Of a stretch of 63,951 nt of DNA, positions 27,180 to 36,176 are shown piece after piece (positions within the stretch are counted from its first letter, which is position 1; each line of letters begins with the position of its first letter). The translations under genes were made by a program, and so were the position numbers. The DNA comes from Paraburkholderia panacisoli. Lineage in GTDB: Bacteria > Pseudomonadota > Gammaproteobacteria > Burkholderiales > Burkholderiaceae. Where the stretch lies: assembly GCF_008369935.1 (NCBI RefSeq), contig NZ_VTUZ01000051.1, forward strand, positions 1-63,951. Direction: 5' to 3'. The notes beneath the pieces were generated by a model, which was not told where the DNA came from, did not search any database, and saw only the letters and a program-made list of their open reading frames with translations.

Positions 27180-28046
27180 TCACACTGGCTCCCGAGCCAT
27201 GCGCCGTTCCAGCACGATCGGCAGCCGTAGCGTGAATTCGCTGCCCGTACCGGGGCCAGCACTGGTCGCCGACACCGTTCCGCCATGCGATTCGGCGACC
27301 GCTTTCACCACGGCAAGACCCACCCCCAGACCCCCGGCACTCGCCGCAATCGTTCTGCTGGACTGAGCGAAGAGATCGAAGATATGTGGCAGGAGCGCGC
27401 CCGATATGCCCAGGCCATTGTCCTTGACGGACACCACAAGGTCTTTCCCGTCTGCGAGCACGTTCACGGCGATCCAACCATTTTCCGGCGTGTATTTCAC
27501 CGCGTTATGCAGGAGGTTGTTGACGGCCTGTGCGAGACGCACAGGATCGCCTTCAATGCGTAGTGCCCTGTCGGCAATCTGCACGGTGAGTGTCTGGCCG
27601 CGTTGGGCTGCCGCCAGTGCGGCTGCGGTGAGAGGGGCGGCCAGAACCGCAACGACTTCGATGGGGGCCTTGCTCACACGGAGCGCGCCATGGTCGATCC
27701 GCGTTGCATCCATCAAGTCCTCAGCAAGCCGGGTAATCTGTGTGATCTGCCTGTCGAGCATGTCGATCGACCGTAACACCTCCGGGCGATCCGCCGACGC
27801 CCTGCGAATGAGATGGATGGCGAGTTGCATCGGCATTAACGGTCCACGAAGCTCGTGCGCCACCATCTCAAGAATTTCGTCCTTGCGTCGCAGCGCGTCG
27901 AACCGAGGGGCGGCCGACGGAGAATGACTGGAAAAACCGATGGAGGCTCGTTGCTGCGGGCGTTCCATCATTTCATCGTTCACATCTGCGTGGTGCGCGT
28001 CGGGCGTGCCAACGGACCACCGGAAAGATACTGGATGAAATGACAT
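27180..28046 (-). CDS. orphan sensor histidine kinase
   Basis: Cytoplasmic kinase of 288 residues. The phosphoacceptor box EMVAHELRGPLMPMQLAIHL lies near residue 62. The ATPase domain has the N box VNNLLHNAVKYTP, G1 VSVKDNGLGIS, the F box IFDLFAQ and G2 GGLGVGLAVVKAVAESHGG. There is no membrane segment and no room for a sensor domain in the first 50 residues, and no response-regulator gene is next to it. The ATG at 28046 is chosen over a frame extension to 28184. Confidence 0.85.
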   Translation of the reverse strand: MSFHPVSFRWSVGTPDAHHADVNDEMMERPQQRASIGFSSHSPSAAPRFDALRRKDEILEMVAHELRGPLMPMQLAIHLIRRASADRPEVLRSIDMLDRQITQITRLAEDLMDATRIDHGALRVSKAPIEVVAVLAAPLTAAALAAAQRGQTLTVQIADRALRIEGDPVRLAQAVNNLLHNAVKYTPENGWIAVNVLADGKDLVVSVKDNGLGISGALLPHIFDLFAQSSRTIAASAGGLGVGLAVVKAVAESHGGTVSATSAGPGTGSEFTLRLPIVLERRMAREPV

Positions 28047-28478
28047 GTTGAGCCTCATTTTTTGACGCGCGGATCGCGAACAGCGAGCGATCCACGCTGC
28101 GGCATCCGACGCCCTGCCACAGCAACGGCTTGCTGTGTTGCGCACTTTGCCGACTATTCGCGAATACCTGCCTCGCGAGAGCAACCCGAAAATCGCTGGT
28201 ACGCGCAGGGTGGACTACCACGTTCTCACACCTCACGGAGCACGTATGTACGGTAGCGGTCAACGACGTCACCCCTGTAGAGCGCAACAAATCTGTCACG
28301 TTCGCGACGGTATGTGTCAACCCGGGTCGATGCCACGGCCCTTGCCATCAGGAGAGTCCCCGCGATCATCCATGCAGATAGTGCGTTCGAACATAGAGAG
28401 GTCTGTACGTTGTCGTACCGCATTCTCCAGCGCGTGCGCGTAGCGTGTGTTCTATCGTCCACCAGCAGGGAGAAAATC
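28047..28478. other. divergent intergenic region, no gene seen
   Basis: This 430-base stretch separates the minus-strand kinase gene from the plus-strand lipoprotein gene, so it should contain both promoters. Short plus-strand frames are present but have no coding character. No palindrome as strong as those at 34242 or 38495 was found. Confidence 0.4.
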
Positions 28479-29069
28479 ATGCTTAGGCGAACCTTCATCT
28501 GGAGCACACCTGGGTCGTTTCTGGTACTCGGTGCAGCGCTCTCAGGCTGCACCACAACCTCTTCTTCCGAAGCGAGCCGTGGCCAGCAGATAGAGAAGCG
28601 CCGCGCCATCGATGCGGGCGTCGACTCGACGCTCGCACGCCTCTATACCATCGCGAGCGGCTCGCGTGAACTGGTCGGCAAGGCGCGCGGCGTGCTGGTG
28701 TTCCCCTCGGTGTTCGACGCGGGCTTCGTCGTCGGCGGTCAGTATGGGGAAGGCTCCTTGCGCGTCGGCGGACATACGGTCGGCTACTACAGCACGGCGA
28801 CCGGTTCGATCGGTTGGCAGATCGGCGCACAATCGCGCGCGATCGTATTCCTGTTCATGACTGAAGAGTCGCTTAACCGCTTCCGTAGCACAGACGGATG
28901 GTCAGCGGGCGGCGATGCGTCCGTGGCAGTGCTCAAAATCGGCGCAAACGGCAATCTCGACACGAGCACCGCTACCGGTCAGGTCAACGCTTTCGTCCTG
29001 ACCAACAATGGCTTGATGGCGGGCGCGTCGCTCCAAGGCACCAAAGTCACGCGGCTCGCGTCGCTTTGA
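28479..29069 (+). CDS. SYLF (YSC84-type) lipid-binding domain lipoprotein
   Basis: Exported lipoprotein of 196 residues. The signal peptide ends in the lipobox LSGC (residues of about 20-23), and the mature part has the SYLF pattern LVGKARGVLVFPSVFDAGFV, GGQYGEGSLRVGG and a C-terminal GLMAGASLQGTKVTRL. SYLF domains bind phosphoinositides or other lipids in eukaryotes; the bacterial role is unclear. The ATG at 28479 has GGGAG upstream. It heads a run of stress-type genes on the plus strand. Confidence 0.88.
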   Translation: MLRRTFIWSTPGSFLVLGAALSGCTTTSSSEASRGQQIEKRRAIDAGVDSTLARLYTIASGSRELVGKARGVLVFPSVFDAGFVVGGQYGEGSLRVGGHTVGYYSTATGSIGWQIGAQSRAIVFLFMTEESLNRFRSTDGWSAGGDASVAVLKIGANGNLDTSTATGQVNAFVLTNNGLMAGASLQGTKVTRLASL

Positions 29070-29124
29070 AACCCGGACCCGGGCGCGGCGTGACGCGCGC
29101 CCCTTCTCACACGACGGAGAACCC

Positions 29125-29934
29125 ATGTTGCGAAGCATAAGTGACCTGCACGGCAGCACCGTGCACGCGTTGGACGGTGACATCGGCTCGGTCAACCAGG
29201 CCTATTTCGACGACGAGTCCTGGGGGGTGCGTTATCTGGTGGTCGAGACTGGCAATTGGCTCAACGACCGGCAAGTGCTGGTTTCGCCGTATTCGGTGAA
29301 GCACGCCGACCCGGGATCGAACGTCATGCACGTGAACCTTTCCCGGCAGCAAGTGCGGGACAGCCCGATTCTCGACGCCCACAAGCCGGTATCGCGGCAG
29401 CACGAGATCGAGTATCTGCGCTACTACAGCTATCCGACGTATTGGGGCGGCCCGAACCTGTGGGGTATGGGCGCCTACCCGGCCTACGATCCGACAGGCG
29501 TGCCGCCGGACGCGCTGCTCGATGAACCGTCGCGACCAGTCTTGCACACGCACAAACCGCAAGCGGACGTTCATCTGCGCAGTACCGACGAGGTCAAGGG
29601 ATACCACCTCAAAACAGCCGATGGCGACATCGGCCACGTCTCGGACTTCATTTACGACGACACCGACTGGGCGATTCGCTACCTGGTCGTGGAGACGCAC
29701 AACTGGTGGCCTGGTGGCAAAGCCGTGCTGATCGCGATTCACTGGATCGACGTTGTCGACTGGCTCGATTCGACCGTATCGACGGCATTGACGCGCGACG
29801 TCATCAAGAATAGCCCCGCTTACGACGACTCGATGCCGGTCGACCGGAACTACGAAGTCGTGCTGCACCGGTTTTACGACAGGCACGGCTATTGGTCCGA
29901 TGCCGATGCCGGCGAGCGGGTTGCCTTGGAGTGA
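29125..29934 (+). CDS. PRC-barrel domain protein (two PRC barrels)
   Basis: Soluble protein of 269 residues with two tandem PRC-barrel domains at roughly 5-80 and 155-230. Each contains the pattern GDIGSVNQAYFDDESWGVRY or GDIGHVSDFIYDDTDWAIRY, followed by YLVVETGNWL or YLVVETHNWW. The linker between is rich in Tyr and Pro. PRC barrels bind partner proteins or RNA; duplicated forms are common in stress islands of Burkholderiales. The gene starts 55 bases after the SYLF gene. Confidence 0.85.
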   Translation: MLRSISDLHGSTVHALDGDIGSVNQAYFDDESWGVRYLVVETGNWLNDRQVLVSPYSVKHADPGSNVMHVNLSRQQVRDSPILDAHKPVSRQHEIEYLRYYSYPTYWGGPNLWGMGAYPAYDPTGVPPDALLDEPSRPVLHTHKPQADVHLRSTDEVKGYHLKTADGDIGHVSDFIYDDTDWAIRYLVVETHNWWPGGKAVLIAIHWIDVVDWLDSTVSTALTRDVIKNSPAYDDSMPVDRNYEVVLHRFYDRHGYWSDADAGERVALE

Positions 29935-30029
29935 CGGGCCGCACAGCACACGGTTCCCGCCTGATCCGGGCAGTCCCGGATCGATCGAAAGCGGGAGCCT
30001 TCAAAGGCATTAAAAGGCAGGAGCAGATC

Positions 30030-30263
30030 ATGAGGCAGAACATTCAGAAGTTGTATCAAGCGCGTATCCATACATTCACACCCGAGTGCCTGGAACTGCA
30101 GGACGGCACATTCGACTTTCATCTTCGGCATGCGGTGGAAGACTGTCTTCCTTCGGCCGACAAATACTATGAGGTCGGCATTTTCGCAACGAGCAAGGAA
30201 GGCTATGAAGCAGCACTTGCGCTGGGCGACAAATACATTGCCGCACATAAGTTCGGGATGTAG
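30030..30263 (+). CDS. small conserved-looking protein, function unknown
   Basis: Protein of 77 residues (MRQNIQKLYQARIHTFTPEC at the N-terminus), cysteine- and histidine-containing, with an amphipathic C-terminal helix. The AGGAG lying seven bases before the ATG at 30030 supports the start; a frame extension to 29892 overlaps the PRC-barrel gene. It lies between PRC-barrel and other stress-type genes in the same direction. Confidence 0.6.
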   Translation: MRQNIQKLYQARIHTFTPECLELQDGTFDFHLRHAVEDCLPSADKYYEVGIFATSKEGYEAALALGDKYIAAHKFGM

Positions 30264-30351
30264 CGGCGCTGAAGGTTCTCGACGAACCACGAGCTTTATC
30301 CAGCAGCGACGACGACGAGTATGGCTGTCGTCTAACCAGACGGACAGCGTC

Positions 30352-30567
30352 ATGACAGACCGAATCATCTCAAGCAGCACACACGACGCTCACATGAGCG
30401 TCAAGGATCATGTCGCCGATGGTTGGGTGGCGAGCGTGTGCGTGGTTCCGAAGGGCGTGTCAAAGAGCCACGAAGTTATCAAACTCGACACTTTCTTCGA
30501 ACGTGAAGACGTCGCGTGGGAATCGGTCGAGACGCTTGCGCGTGCCGAGCTCAACAACCTGAAATAG
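30352..30567 (+). CDS. small hypothetical protein
   Basis: Protein of 71 residues starting MTDRIISSSTHDAHMSVKDH and ending VETLARAELNNLK. Composition is coding-like. The upstream frame to 30130 overlaps the previous gene and is discounted. No family recognised; it lies in the plus-strand stress gene run. Confidence 0.5.
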   Translation: MTDRIISSSTHDAHMSVKDHVADGWVASVCVVPKGVSKSHEVIKLDTFFEREDVAWESVETLARAELNNLK

Positions 30568-30645
30568 CACCGAAGCGCAGTTTCAAATCACACCGCCCCC
30601 AGCGAAATCGTCTGCGCGCCTCTCACCCCTTCAAGGACGACTCAC

Positions 30646-31197
30646 ATGACTCCCTATGAAGTCGTAATCGCGGTCTTCGATGACCACCGTCAAGCCGATG
30701 CCGCCGTGCGCAAACTGATCGAAGGCGGCTTCGATATGAAAAACTTCAGTGTGGTCGGCAAGGGCTATCACACCGAGGAGAAGATCGTCGGTCTCTACAC
30801 GGTCGGCGATCGCATGAAAATGTGGGGCAAATACGGCGCGTTCTGGGGCGGCTTGTGGGGCCTGCTGATGGGCGGCGTGTTTCTGACGATTCCGGTGCTT
30901 GGTCCGATCGTGGTGCTGGGTCATCTAGCCGCTGTCATCGTGTCGGCGGTCGAAGGGGCGGTCGTGGTCGGCAGCCTCAGCGCTTTGGGCGCAACGCTCG
31001 TCAAAGTGGGGCTGCCGAAGGAAAGCGTGATCCATTACGAGGCCGCCATCCAGGCCGATGGATTCATCGTGATGGCCCACGGCACGCCGGATGAAATGGC
31101 GCGCGCAAAAGCCTTTCTCGCAACCCACCAGCCGGCGCGGCTCGACTCGCACGAAGGCGTCACGCCCACCAAGGCCGCTACGCCCGAAACCCTCTGA
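30646..31197 (+). CDS. DUF1269-like stress membrane protein
   Basis: Protein of 183 residues. The N-terminal ferredoxin-like part (YEVVIAVFDDHRQADAAVRK) precedes a glycine-rich membrane hairpin (WGGLWGLLMGGVFLTIPVLG and following helix, residues of about 66-110), then ESVIHYEAAIQADGFIVMAH at the C-terminus. The pattern is that of general-stress/DUF1269 proteins. A ribosome-binding site (AAGGA) precedes the ATG. Function unknown. Confidence 0.75.
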   Translation: MTPYEVVIAVFDDHRQADAAVRKLIEGGFDMKNFSVVGKGYHTEEKIVGLYTVGDRMKMWGKYGAFWGGLWGLLMGGVFLTIPVLGPIVVLGHLAAVIVSAVEGAVVVGSLSALGATLVKVGLPKESVIHYEAAIQADGFIVMAHGTPDEMARAKAFLATHQPARLDSHEGVTPTKAATPETL

Positions 31198-31239
31198 CGG
31201 GTCGATCCGGCCGCGCCAGCCACAAGGAGCGCCCCGCTC

Positions 31240-32528
31240 ATGGACACGCTAACTCGCGATCCGGTCAAACAGCCGACTCGTCCAAAACTGCTGCAGGTAA
31301 TGGGCCCCGGCCTCATCACCGGTGCATCGGACGACGATCCCAGCGGCATCGCAACGTATTCCCAGGTCGGCGCGCAATTCGGCTACGGCCTTGCGTGGAC
31401 GCTCCTGTTCACTACCCGCTGATGGTCGCTATCCAGGAGATCAGCGCGCGCATCGGGCGCGTGACCGGCAGCGGCATCGCGGGCAATCTGCGAGAGCACT
31501 ATCCGCGCTGGTTATCGACCAACGTAGTCGGGTTGCTGCTCGTCGCGAACATCATCAACCTGGGGGCGGACCTCGGCGCAATGGGCGCAGCGCTGAAGCT
31601 GCTGATCGGAGGCCCCGCGCTACTTTACGTGTGCGGTTTCGGGCTACTGTCGGTGCTATTGGAAGTGTTCACCCGCTATGCACGCTACGTGTCGATTCTG
31701 AAATGGCTGTGCCTGTCACTGCTCAGCTACGTGATCTGCCCGTTTTTCGTTGGGGTGCCGTGGGATCAGGTCGGCCGGGCCGTCCTATCGCCGGCGCTTT
31801 CCCTCAAACCAGACTACCTCGTCGCAATCGTCGCTGTCATGGATACGACGATCAGCCCCTGTCTGTTCTTCTGGCAAGCGGGGCAGGAAGTCGAAGACGA
31901 AAAGGAACGGCCCGGCGCGCATCCGTTGACCCACGCGCCGTGGGAAGCGCCCGCGGAGTTCGCGCGGATCCGCATCGACACCTACCTCGGCATGGCGCTC
32001 TCGAATGTAATTGCGTTCTTCATCGTTGTGACGACGGCGACGACCTTGCATGCGCACGGGCTCACCGATATCCAGACTTCAGCTCAGGCCGCGGAAGCGT
32101 TGCGCGCCATCGCAGGTCCGTTCACGTTCTTTGTGTTCGCCGCCGGCATTATCGGCACCGGCTTGTTGACCCTGCCTGTGCTGGCCGGCTCCGGTGCCTA
32201 TGCGGTCGGCGAATTGTTCGTGTGGCGAGTGGGCCTCGCGCGCCTGCCCTCGCAGGCGAAGGCGTTCTACGGCGTAATTGCCGCCGCAACGGCAATCGGC
32301 GTCGGCCTCAACTTCACGTCGATCGATCCCGTCAAGGCGCTTTATTGGAGCGCAGTGCTCAACGGCGTCGTTGCGGTGCCCGTGATGATCGTCATGATGC
32401 ATCTCTCGATGCGTACGCACATCATGTCTGGTTTCACGCTTCCACCAACACTACGCACCTTCGGCTGGATTGCAACCGGCGTGATGGCGGCAACTGTCGT
32501 GGCGATGGGCGTCACCTGGTTTGCGTGA
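31240..32528 (+). pseudogene. Nramp-related divalent metal transporter, single-base frameshift
   Basis: The ATG at 31240 opens a frame that stops at 31422; the neighbouring frame continues the same protein to 32528. The break is near 31411, where LLFT should lead into YPLMVAIQEISARIGRVTGS. The total length of 1289 bases is 3n-1, so one missing base restores a protein of about 429 residues with about eleven membrane helices. The first-helix metal motif is DPSGIATYS instead of DPGN, and the MPH motif of helix six is not visible (DTTISPCLFFWQ). It is therefore not a typical manganese transporter. It may be a sequencing error rather than a dead gene. Confidence 0.8.
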
Positions 32529-32538
32529 GGGATTCGCT

Positions 32539-32850
32539 CTATCGCTGCGGATATTGCGCTCGCAAGGCTTCGATCTCATCAAGCAGATCGAGTGCGAGCG
32601 CGATGCCCGCAGCGTTGATCTCGAGATCCTGCGCGAGACGGCGAGCCCTGCGGGCGCGCCGCAATGAGACGCCGTCGAAGTGTGGGCCATCATTCTCGCT
32701 GACGCATTTCGGCTCAATCGCGCCTTGCTCGATCCATTCAAAGATCTGAATTTCAGAGGCGCCGGACACCCGGCACAACTCGATTAGCGTTAACTCCACC
32801 TGCTCCTCGACGATCAGGCATTTGAGCCACGCCGTGCGCGATTCGTTCAT
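32539..32850 (-). CDS. cbpM: chaperone modulator CbpM
   Basis: MerR-fold protein of 103 residues that binds the J domain of CbpA and inhibits it. The helix-turn-helix-like part VELTLIELCRVSGASEIQIF and the central SLRRARRARRLAQDLEINAA are typical. The ATG overlaps the cbpA stop by four bases, so it is coupled with CbpA. Confidence 0.85.
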   Translation of the reverse strand: MNESRTAWLKCLIVEEQVELTLIELCRVSGASEIQIFEWIEQGAIEPKCVSENDGPHFDGVSLRRARRARRLAQDLEINAAGIALALDLLDEIEALRAQYPQR

Positions 32851-33890
32851 GATAGATCACCTGAAAATTGCGCGCGTGGATTGAAGTCGCATGCCTGTCG
32901 CAGTGCCTCGTAAGCGGCGCGTGCCTGCTCGCTGCCGGCCGATGGCAGAACGATGTTCAACCGCGCAAAGAGGTCGCCCGCTGTACCGGCCGGATCGCTC
33001 GCTGGGATGCCCTTGCCTTTCAGGCGCAAACGTTGGCCTCCGCCAGAACCTTTGGGTATGGCGATTTCGACGGTGCCGTCGGGCGTCGGCACGGTAATGC
33101 GCGCGCCTAATGCCGCCTCCCAGGGCGCGACCGGCACGTCGATCGTCACATCGCGTCCGTCGACGCGGAAAAGTTCCTGCGGGCGCAACGCGATTTCCAG
33201 GTACAGATCGCCAGCCCGCCCCTCTCCGAAACCCGCGCCGCCCTGGCCGGCAAGCCGCAAATGCTGTCCACCGTACACGCCCTTCGGAATGGAGACATCG
33301 AGCGTCCGTGACTTCAGCACGACACGGCCGCTTGCATCGAGTACCGGCGTCTCCAGGGAGATCGTGCGCTGTGCCCCGCGATAGGTATCCCTCAGATCGA
33401 TGGCCACTTTGGCGTGATGGTCCTGGCCTGGAGTCGAGTTCGGGACACCGCTAAAAGCGTCCTCCATCTCTTGCGCCGTCGCATTGTGCCGGCCGGCGCC
33501 AGCAGCGTGCCGCGCACGTCCTGTCGAAGCGCGGCCACCACCTGCATGTTCTCCGCGAAAAAGCGCCTCGAAGAACTCGCTGAAGCGTGCATCCTCGGCG
33601 CCGCGATCGTCCGCGCCGCTGAATTCGAAACCTTCATCCCACTGGGGCGGCGGCTCGAACTCTTGACCATTACGCCACTGGTCGCCCATCCGGTCGTAGG
33701 CCGCACGCTTTTCCGTATCCTTGAGCACGCCGTACGCCTCGCCGACTTCCTTGAAGCGCGACTCCGCGTCGTCGAGCTTGCTCAGGTCCGGGTGGTATTT
33801 GCGAGCGAGCTTGCGATACGTACGCTTGATATCGTCCTGCGTCGCGCTGCGCGGCAATCCCAGCACCTCGTAATAGTCTTTGTATTTCAT
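32847..33890 (-). CDS. cbpA: curved DNA-binding protein / DnaJ-class co-chaperone CbpA
   Basis: Co-chaperone of 347 residues. A J domain at 5-70 carries the HPD motif (RKYHPDLSKLD), and the linker leads to two C-terminal substrate-binding domains (VAIDLRDTYRGAQRTISLET, then DVPVAPWEAALGARITVPTP). There is no zinc-finger cysteine cluster, which separates it from DnaJ. It is expected to assist DnaK and to bind the nucleoid. The cbpM gene follows with overlap. Confidence 0.9.
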   Translation of the reverse strand: MKYKDYYEVLGLPRSATQDDIKRTYRKLARKYHPDLSKLDDAESRFKEVGEAYGVLKDTEKRAAYDRMGDQWRNGQEFEPPPQWDEGFEFSGADDRGAEDARFSEFFEALFRGEHAGGGRASTGRARHAAGAGRHNATAQEMEDAFSGVPNSTPGQDHHAKVAIDLRDTYRGAQRTISLETPVLDASGRVVLKSRTLDVSIPKGVYGGQHLRLAGQGGAGFGEGRAGDLYLEIALRPQELFRVDGRDVTIDVPVAPWEAALGARITVPTPDGTVEIAIPKGSGGGQRLRLKGKGIPASDPAGTAGDLFARLNIVLPSAGSEQARAAYEALRQACDFNPRAQFSGDLS

Positions 33891-34412
33891 GTCGAAGGCC
33901 TATGAGAGAGGCCGCGCGCGCACCTATTTCAGCGGTATCGCGGCGGTGAGTTGCCGTTCATGAATAATTCGTCGCGCACCAGATCGAATACCGCACGGCG
34001 ATCGGACGATGCCTCCGGAATCCGCTACTTCTGCAGCGAAGAACCGGAGATGGTCGCGGCGCATTCGTCGGCGACGGCATCGGGCGTGGCCGGCGGGGAT
34101 TTGAGAAAGGTCATGGCGTGAGATTCCTGACTTGAAATGAGCGTGGCGGCTTCGTCAGTGAACTCCTGAGCGAATGGATTGGTGTTGTTGGAAAGACGGA
34201 AGAGCTTCCATAACCACGTTGCGCGCAGGACCGATCGAAGTCGGTACGGTGCCGTACCGCACCGCGGTATCCCACGCGATCTGTTCATTGCATTACATCG
34301 CTATTGAGCGCAAGGTGGTGCTACTCACTGTGCTGTTTCCGATCGGCCGTTACGCGGTCGATATCCGACGCGAGCCCAGCGAATCAAACCATTCGTCAAG
34401 GAGCCCGTCATC
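33891..34412. other. divergent intergenic region with a regulatory palindrome
   Basis: The region separates cbpA (minus) from the plus-strand gene at 34413. A minus-strand frame ending at 34025 (MTFLKSPPATPDAVADECAA and a short tail) is too short to support as a gene. The palindrome at 34242-34259 is the one notable element. Confidence 0.45.
34242..34259. promoter_or_regulatory. perfect palindrome CGGTACGG-N2-CCGTACCG
   Basis: Perfect 8-base arms are separated by TG. It lies 153 bases before the gene at 34413 and about 350 bases before the cbpA start on the other strand. A near-identical site is at 38495-38512. The length and symmetry fit a dimeric regulator, but the sequence is unlike the FNR box. 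Confidence 0.55.
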
Positions 34413-34685
34413 ATGACCATCCCCACCGCGACATACAACGGACATGAGTTACGTGCCTATGCTCACCAGCAATTCCCGCTTTTCGGCGATCCGTACGCCA
34501 AGGGCGCGCGGCGCTTTTCTTCGGTGGTGCGGATCGACACGATTCCCTTCAGCGAGGCGGACGCACGACGCTATTCGACGGTCTTCGACGCCGTGAGCCC
34601 CGCCACTTTCAACGACGCGATCGACCTTGCGATGCAGTTCGGCAAGGACATCGTCGACGGCAAGGTTCAGGCTGCGGCGCTCTGA
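34413..34685 (+). CDS. small protein, paralogue of the 47126 gene
   Basis: Protein of 90 residues starting MTIPTATYNGHELRAYAHQQ, with the core YAKGARRFSSVVRID and the end GKDIVDGKVQ. The gene product at 47126-47398 is clearly similar across its length, including GHELRAY, DPYAKGPRRFASVVRID and GKDIIDGKI. The conservation supports a real family, whose function I do not know. A strong ribosome-binding site (AAGGAG) precedes the ATG. It is 60 bases before the universal stress protein gene. Confidence 0.75.
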   Translation: MTIPTATYNGHELRAYAHQQFPLFGDPYAKGARRFSSVVRIDTIPFSEADARRYSTVFDAVSPATFNDAIDLAMQFGKDIVDGKVQAAAL

Positions 34686-34745
34686 GCGCAGGCAATCCAG
34701 TGCCGCGACGGCGGTGGCCGTCGGAACAAGTTCCTGGAGACCGAC

Positions 34746-35273
34746 ATGTATAAACGCATTCTGGTAGCGATCGACGGCAGCGAGACGGCCGAACATGCGT
34801 TCGACAGCGCGCTGCAACTCGCACGCGATAGTGACGCGCAGTTGCAGCCGCTCTATGTCGTCGCCAACCCTCTGTTGGCATACGACGCTTACGGCTACGA
34901 TCCAAAGATCCTGCGCGACGCCTGCGTTGAAGAAGGCCAGCGCCTGATGGCGGATGCACTGGCGAGGATGAGACACGAGAACGTGGCCGGCGTGCCACGG
35001 ATCGTCGACGTCGCGCCGATTGGCGAAGACATCCCGGAACGGATCCGCACGTCGGCCAACGAATTCAATGCAGACCTGCTTGTGCTTGGTACGCATGGGC
35101 GACGGGGTTTCAAGCGTCTGTTCCTGGGCAGCGTCGCCGAACGCGTCGTGCGCAGCGCGAGCCTTCCGGTGTTGCTGGTGCCGAGCCAGCACGCGCAATC
35201 CGCGGTCACGGAAGCCACCAGACGGCGACACGCCGACATCGCCGCTCTGATGTACGAAATGCCCCGCAAGTAG
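34746..35273 (+). CDS. universal stress protein (UspA family)
   Basis: Protein of 175 residues with one Usp domain. N-terminal KRILVAIDGSETAEHAFDSA holds the first ATP-contact Asp, and the C-terminal loop GTHGRRGFKRLFLGSVAE has the G-x2-G-x9-G-S/V pattern of ATP-binding Usp proteins. A long C-terminal tail (QSAVTEATRRRHADIAALMY) extends past the usual length. It lies in the stress island close to the paralogue gene. Confidence 0.9.
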   Translation: MYKRILVAIDGSETAEHAFDSALQLARDSDAQLQPLYVVANPLLAYDAYGYDPKILRDACVEEGQRLMADALARMRHENVAGVPRIVDVAPIGEDIPERIRTSANEFNADLLVLGTHGRRGFKRLFLGSVAERVVRSASLPVLLVPSQHAQSAVTEATRRRHADIAALMYEMPRK

Positions 35274-35520
35274 CAAAGTCCACGCATCGTGGCGAACCGG
35301 TACGGTGGCGGACTGGTCCCGCGCCAGTGGCGCGCGGAAGCTTGCAAACGACACTCGTACTGATCCGGCGACCGACTTCAACGCGTCTTTCCCGTGAACA
35401 CGCAGTGACCCGTCCAGCCACTGCCGTCTAACCTGGCCAACAGGTCCACGAAGTCTCGCCTTTTGAGGATCGAGTCCGTTCTGCACGAGGGCTCGCGGAC
35501 GGCATCGTTCAACAAAACTA

Positions 35521-36120
35521 TCAGAGCGCAACGGCGTGTCGGCTGAACACTCGCGGTTCCCCAACCGGCAGGACGACCCGGCCGTGCACCTCATTGATCA
35601 CATCGGCCGCGGACAAGTAGAACGCGAGAGCTGCCGTAACAAGTCCCAAGTAGCCGCCCGCCATGCGCAAGATGACCGAACCGGTCCACTCGCCACCGGC
35701 AAGCAAACCGAAAGTGATCCACAACGCCAGAAAGATCGCCTGCAAGGCGCGCGGCGAGCGAAACGTGGCTAGCCACATATAGAACGTGAACGTCCCCCAG
35801 AGGAACAGATACCAGCCGACGAACGCGGCTGGCACTTTGTCGTGCAGAAACAGCACGAAGAGTGCGAACGACCACCAGAAAGCCCCATAGCTCAGAAAGG
35901 CCGTCGCGCCGAACGTATTGCCGCGCGGCAACTCCATGATGCCGGCAATGGCCTGCGCAGTCCCGCCGCTAGCTAGCGCGCAGGCGAGCACGAGGCCCAT
36001 CGACTCGCCCGAAAACCAGCCAGCGTTGATCATGCTCAGCAGCCACGTTGTCAATGCAAAGCCAGCGAGACCCAGTGGCGCAGGGTTCGCAAGTGTAGTT
36101 CGGTTCGGTGCGCTGGCCAT
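35521..36120 (-). CDS. acetate/succinate permease (GPR1/FUN34/YaaH, SatP family)
   Basis: Membrane protein of 199 residues with six helices. The N-terminal signature NPAPLGLAGFALTTW is diagnostic of the family. The start at 36120 has AGGAG upstream; a frame extension to 36360 overlaps acsA and is a shadow. It is 56 bases downstream of acetyl-CoA synthetase on the same strand, so uptake and activation of acetate are likely coupled in one operon. Confidence 0.9.
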   Translation of the reverse strand: MASAPNRTTLANPAPLGLAGFALTTWLLSMINAGWFSGESMGLVLACALASGGTAQAIAGIMELPRGNTFGATAFLSYGAFWWSFALFVLFLHDKVPAAFVGWYLFLWGTFTFYMWLATFRSPRALQAIFLALWITFGLLAGGEWTGSVILRMAGGYLGLVTAALAFYLSAADVINEVHGRVVLPVGEPRVFSRHAVAL

Positions 36121-36176
36121 GGCCTGCTCCTGAAGATGAAAAGCGATCCGGGGACCTCGGCGAGCTTCGCGAAAGA

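Noticed and set aside
34025..34114. Minus-strand frame of 29 residues downstream of a weak AGGAA box
   Set aside because: Too short, no relative recognised and no conserved neighbour; reported only as part of the intergenic region.
35298..35315. Third CGGTACGG site near the universal stress protein gene
   Set aside because: Only one arm is intact and the site lies between two converging gene ends, so a promoter role is unlikely; mentioned only as a weak match.
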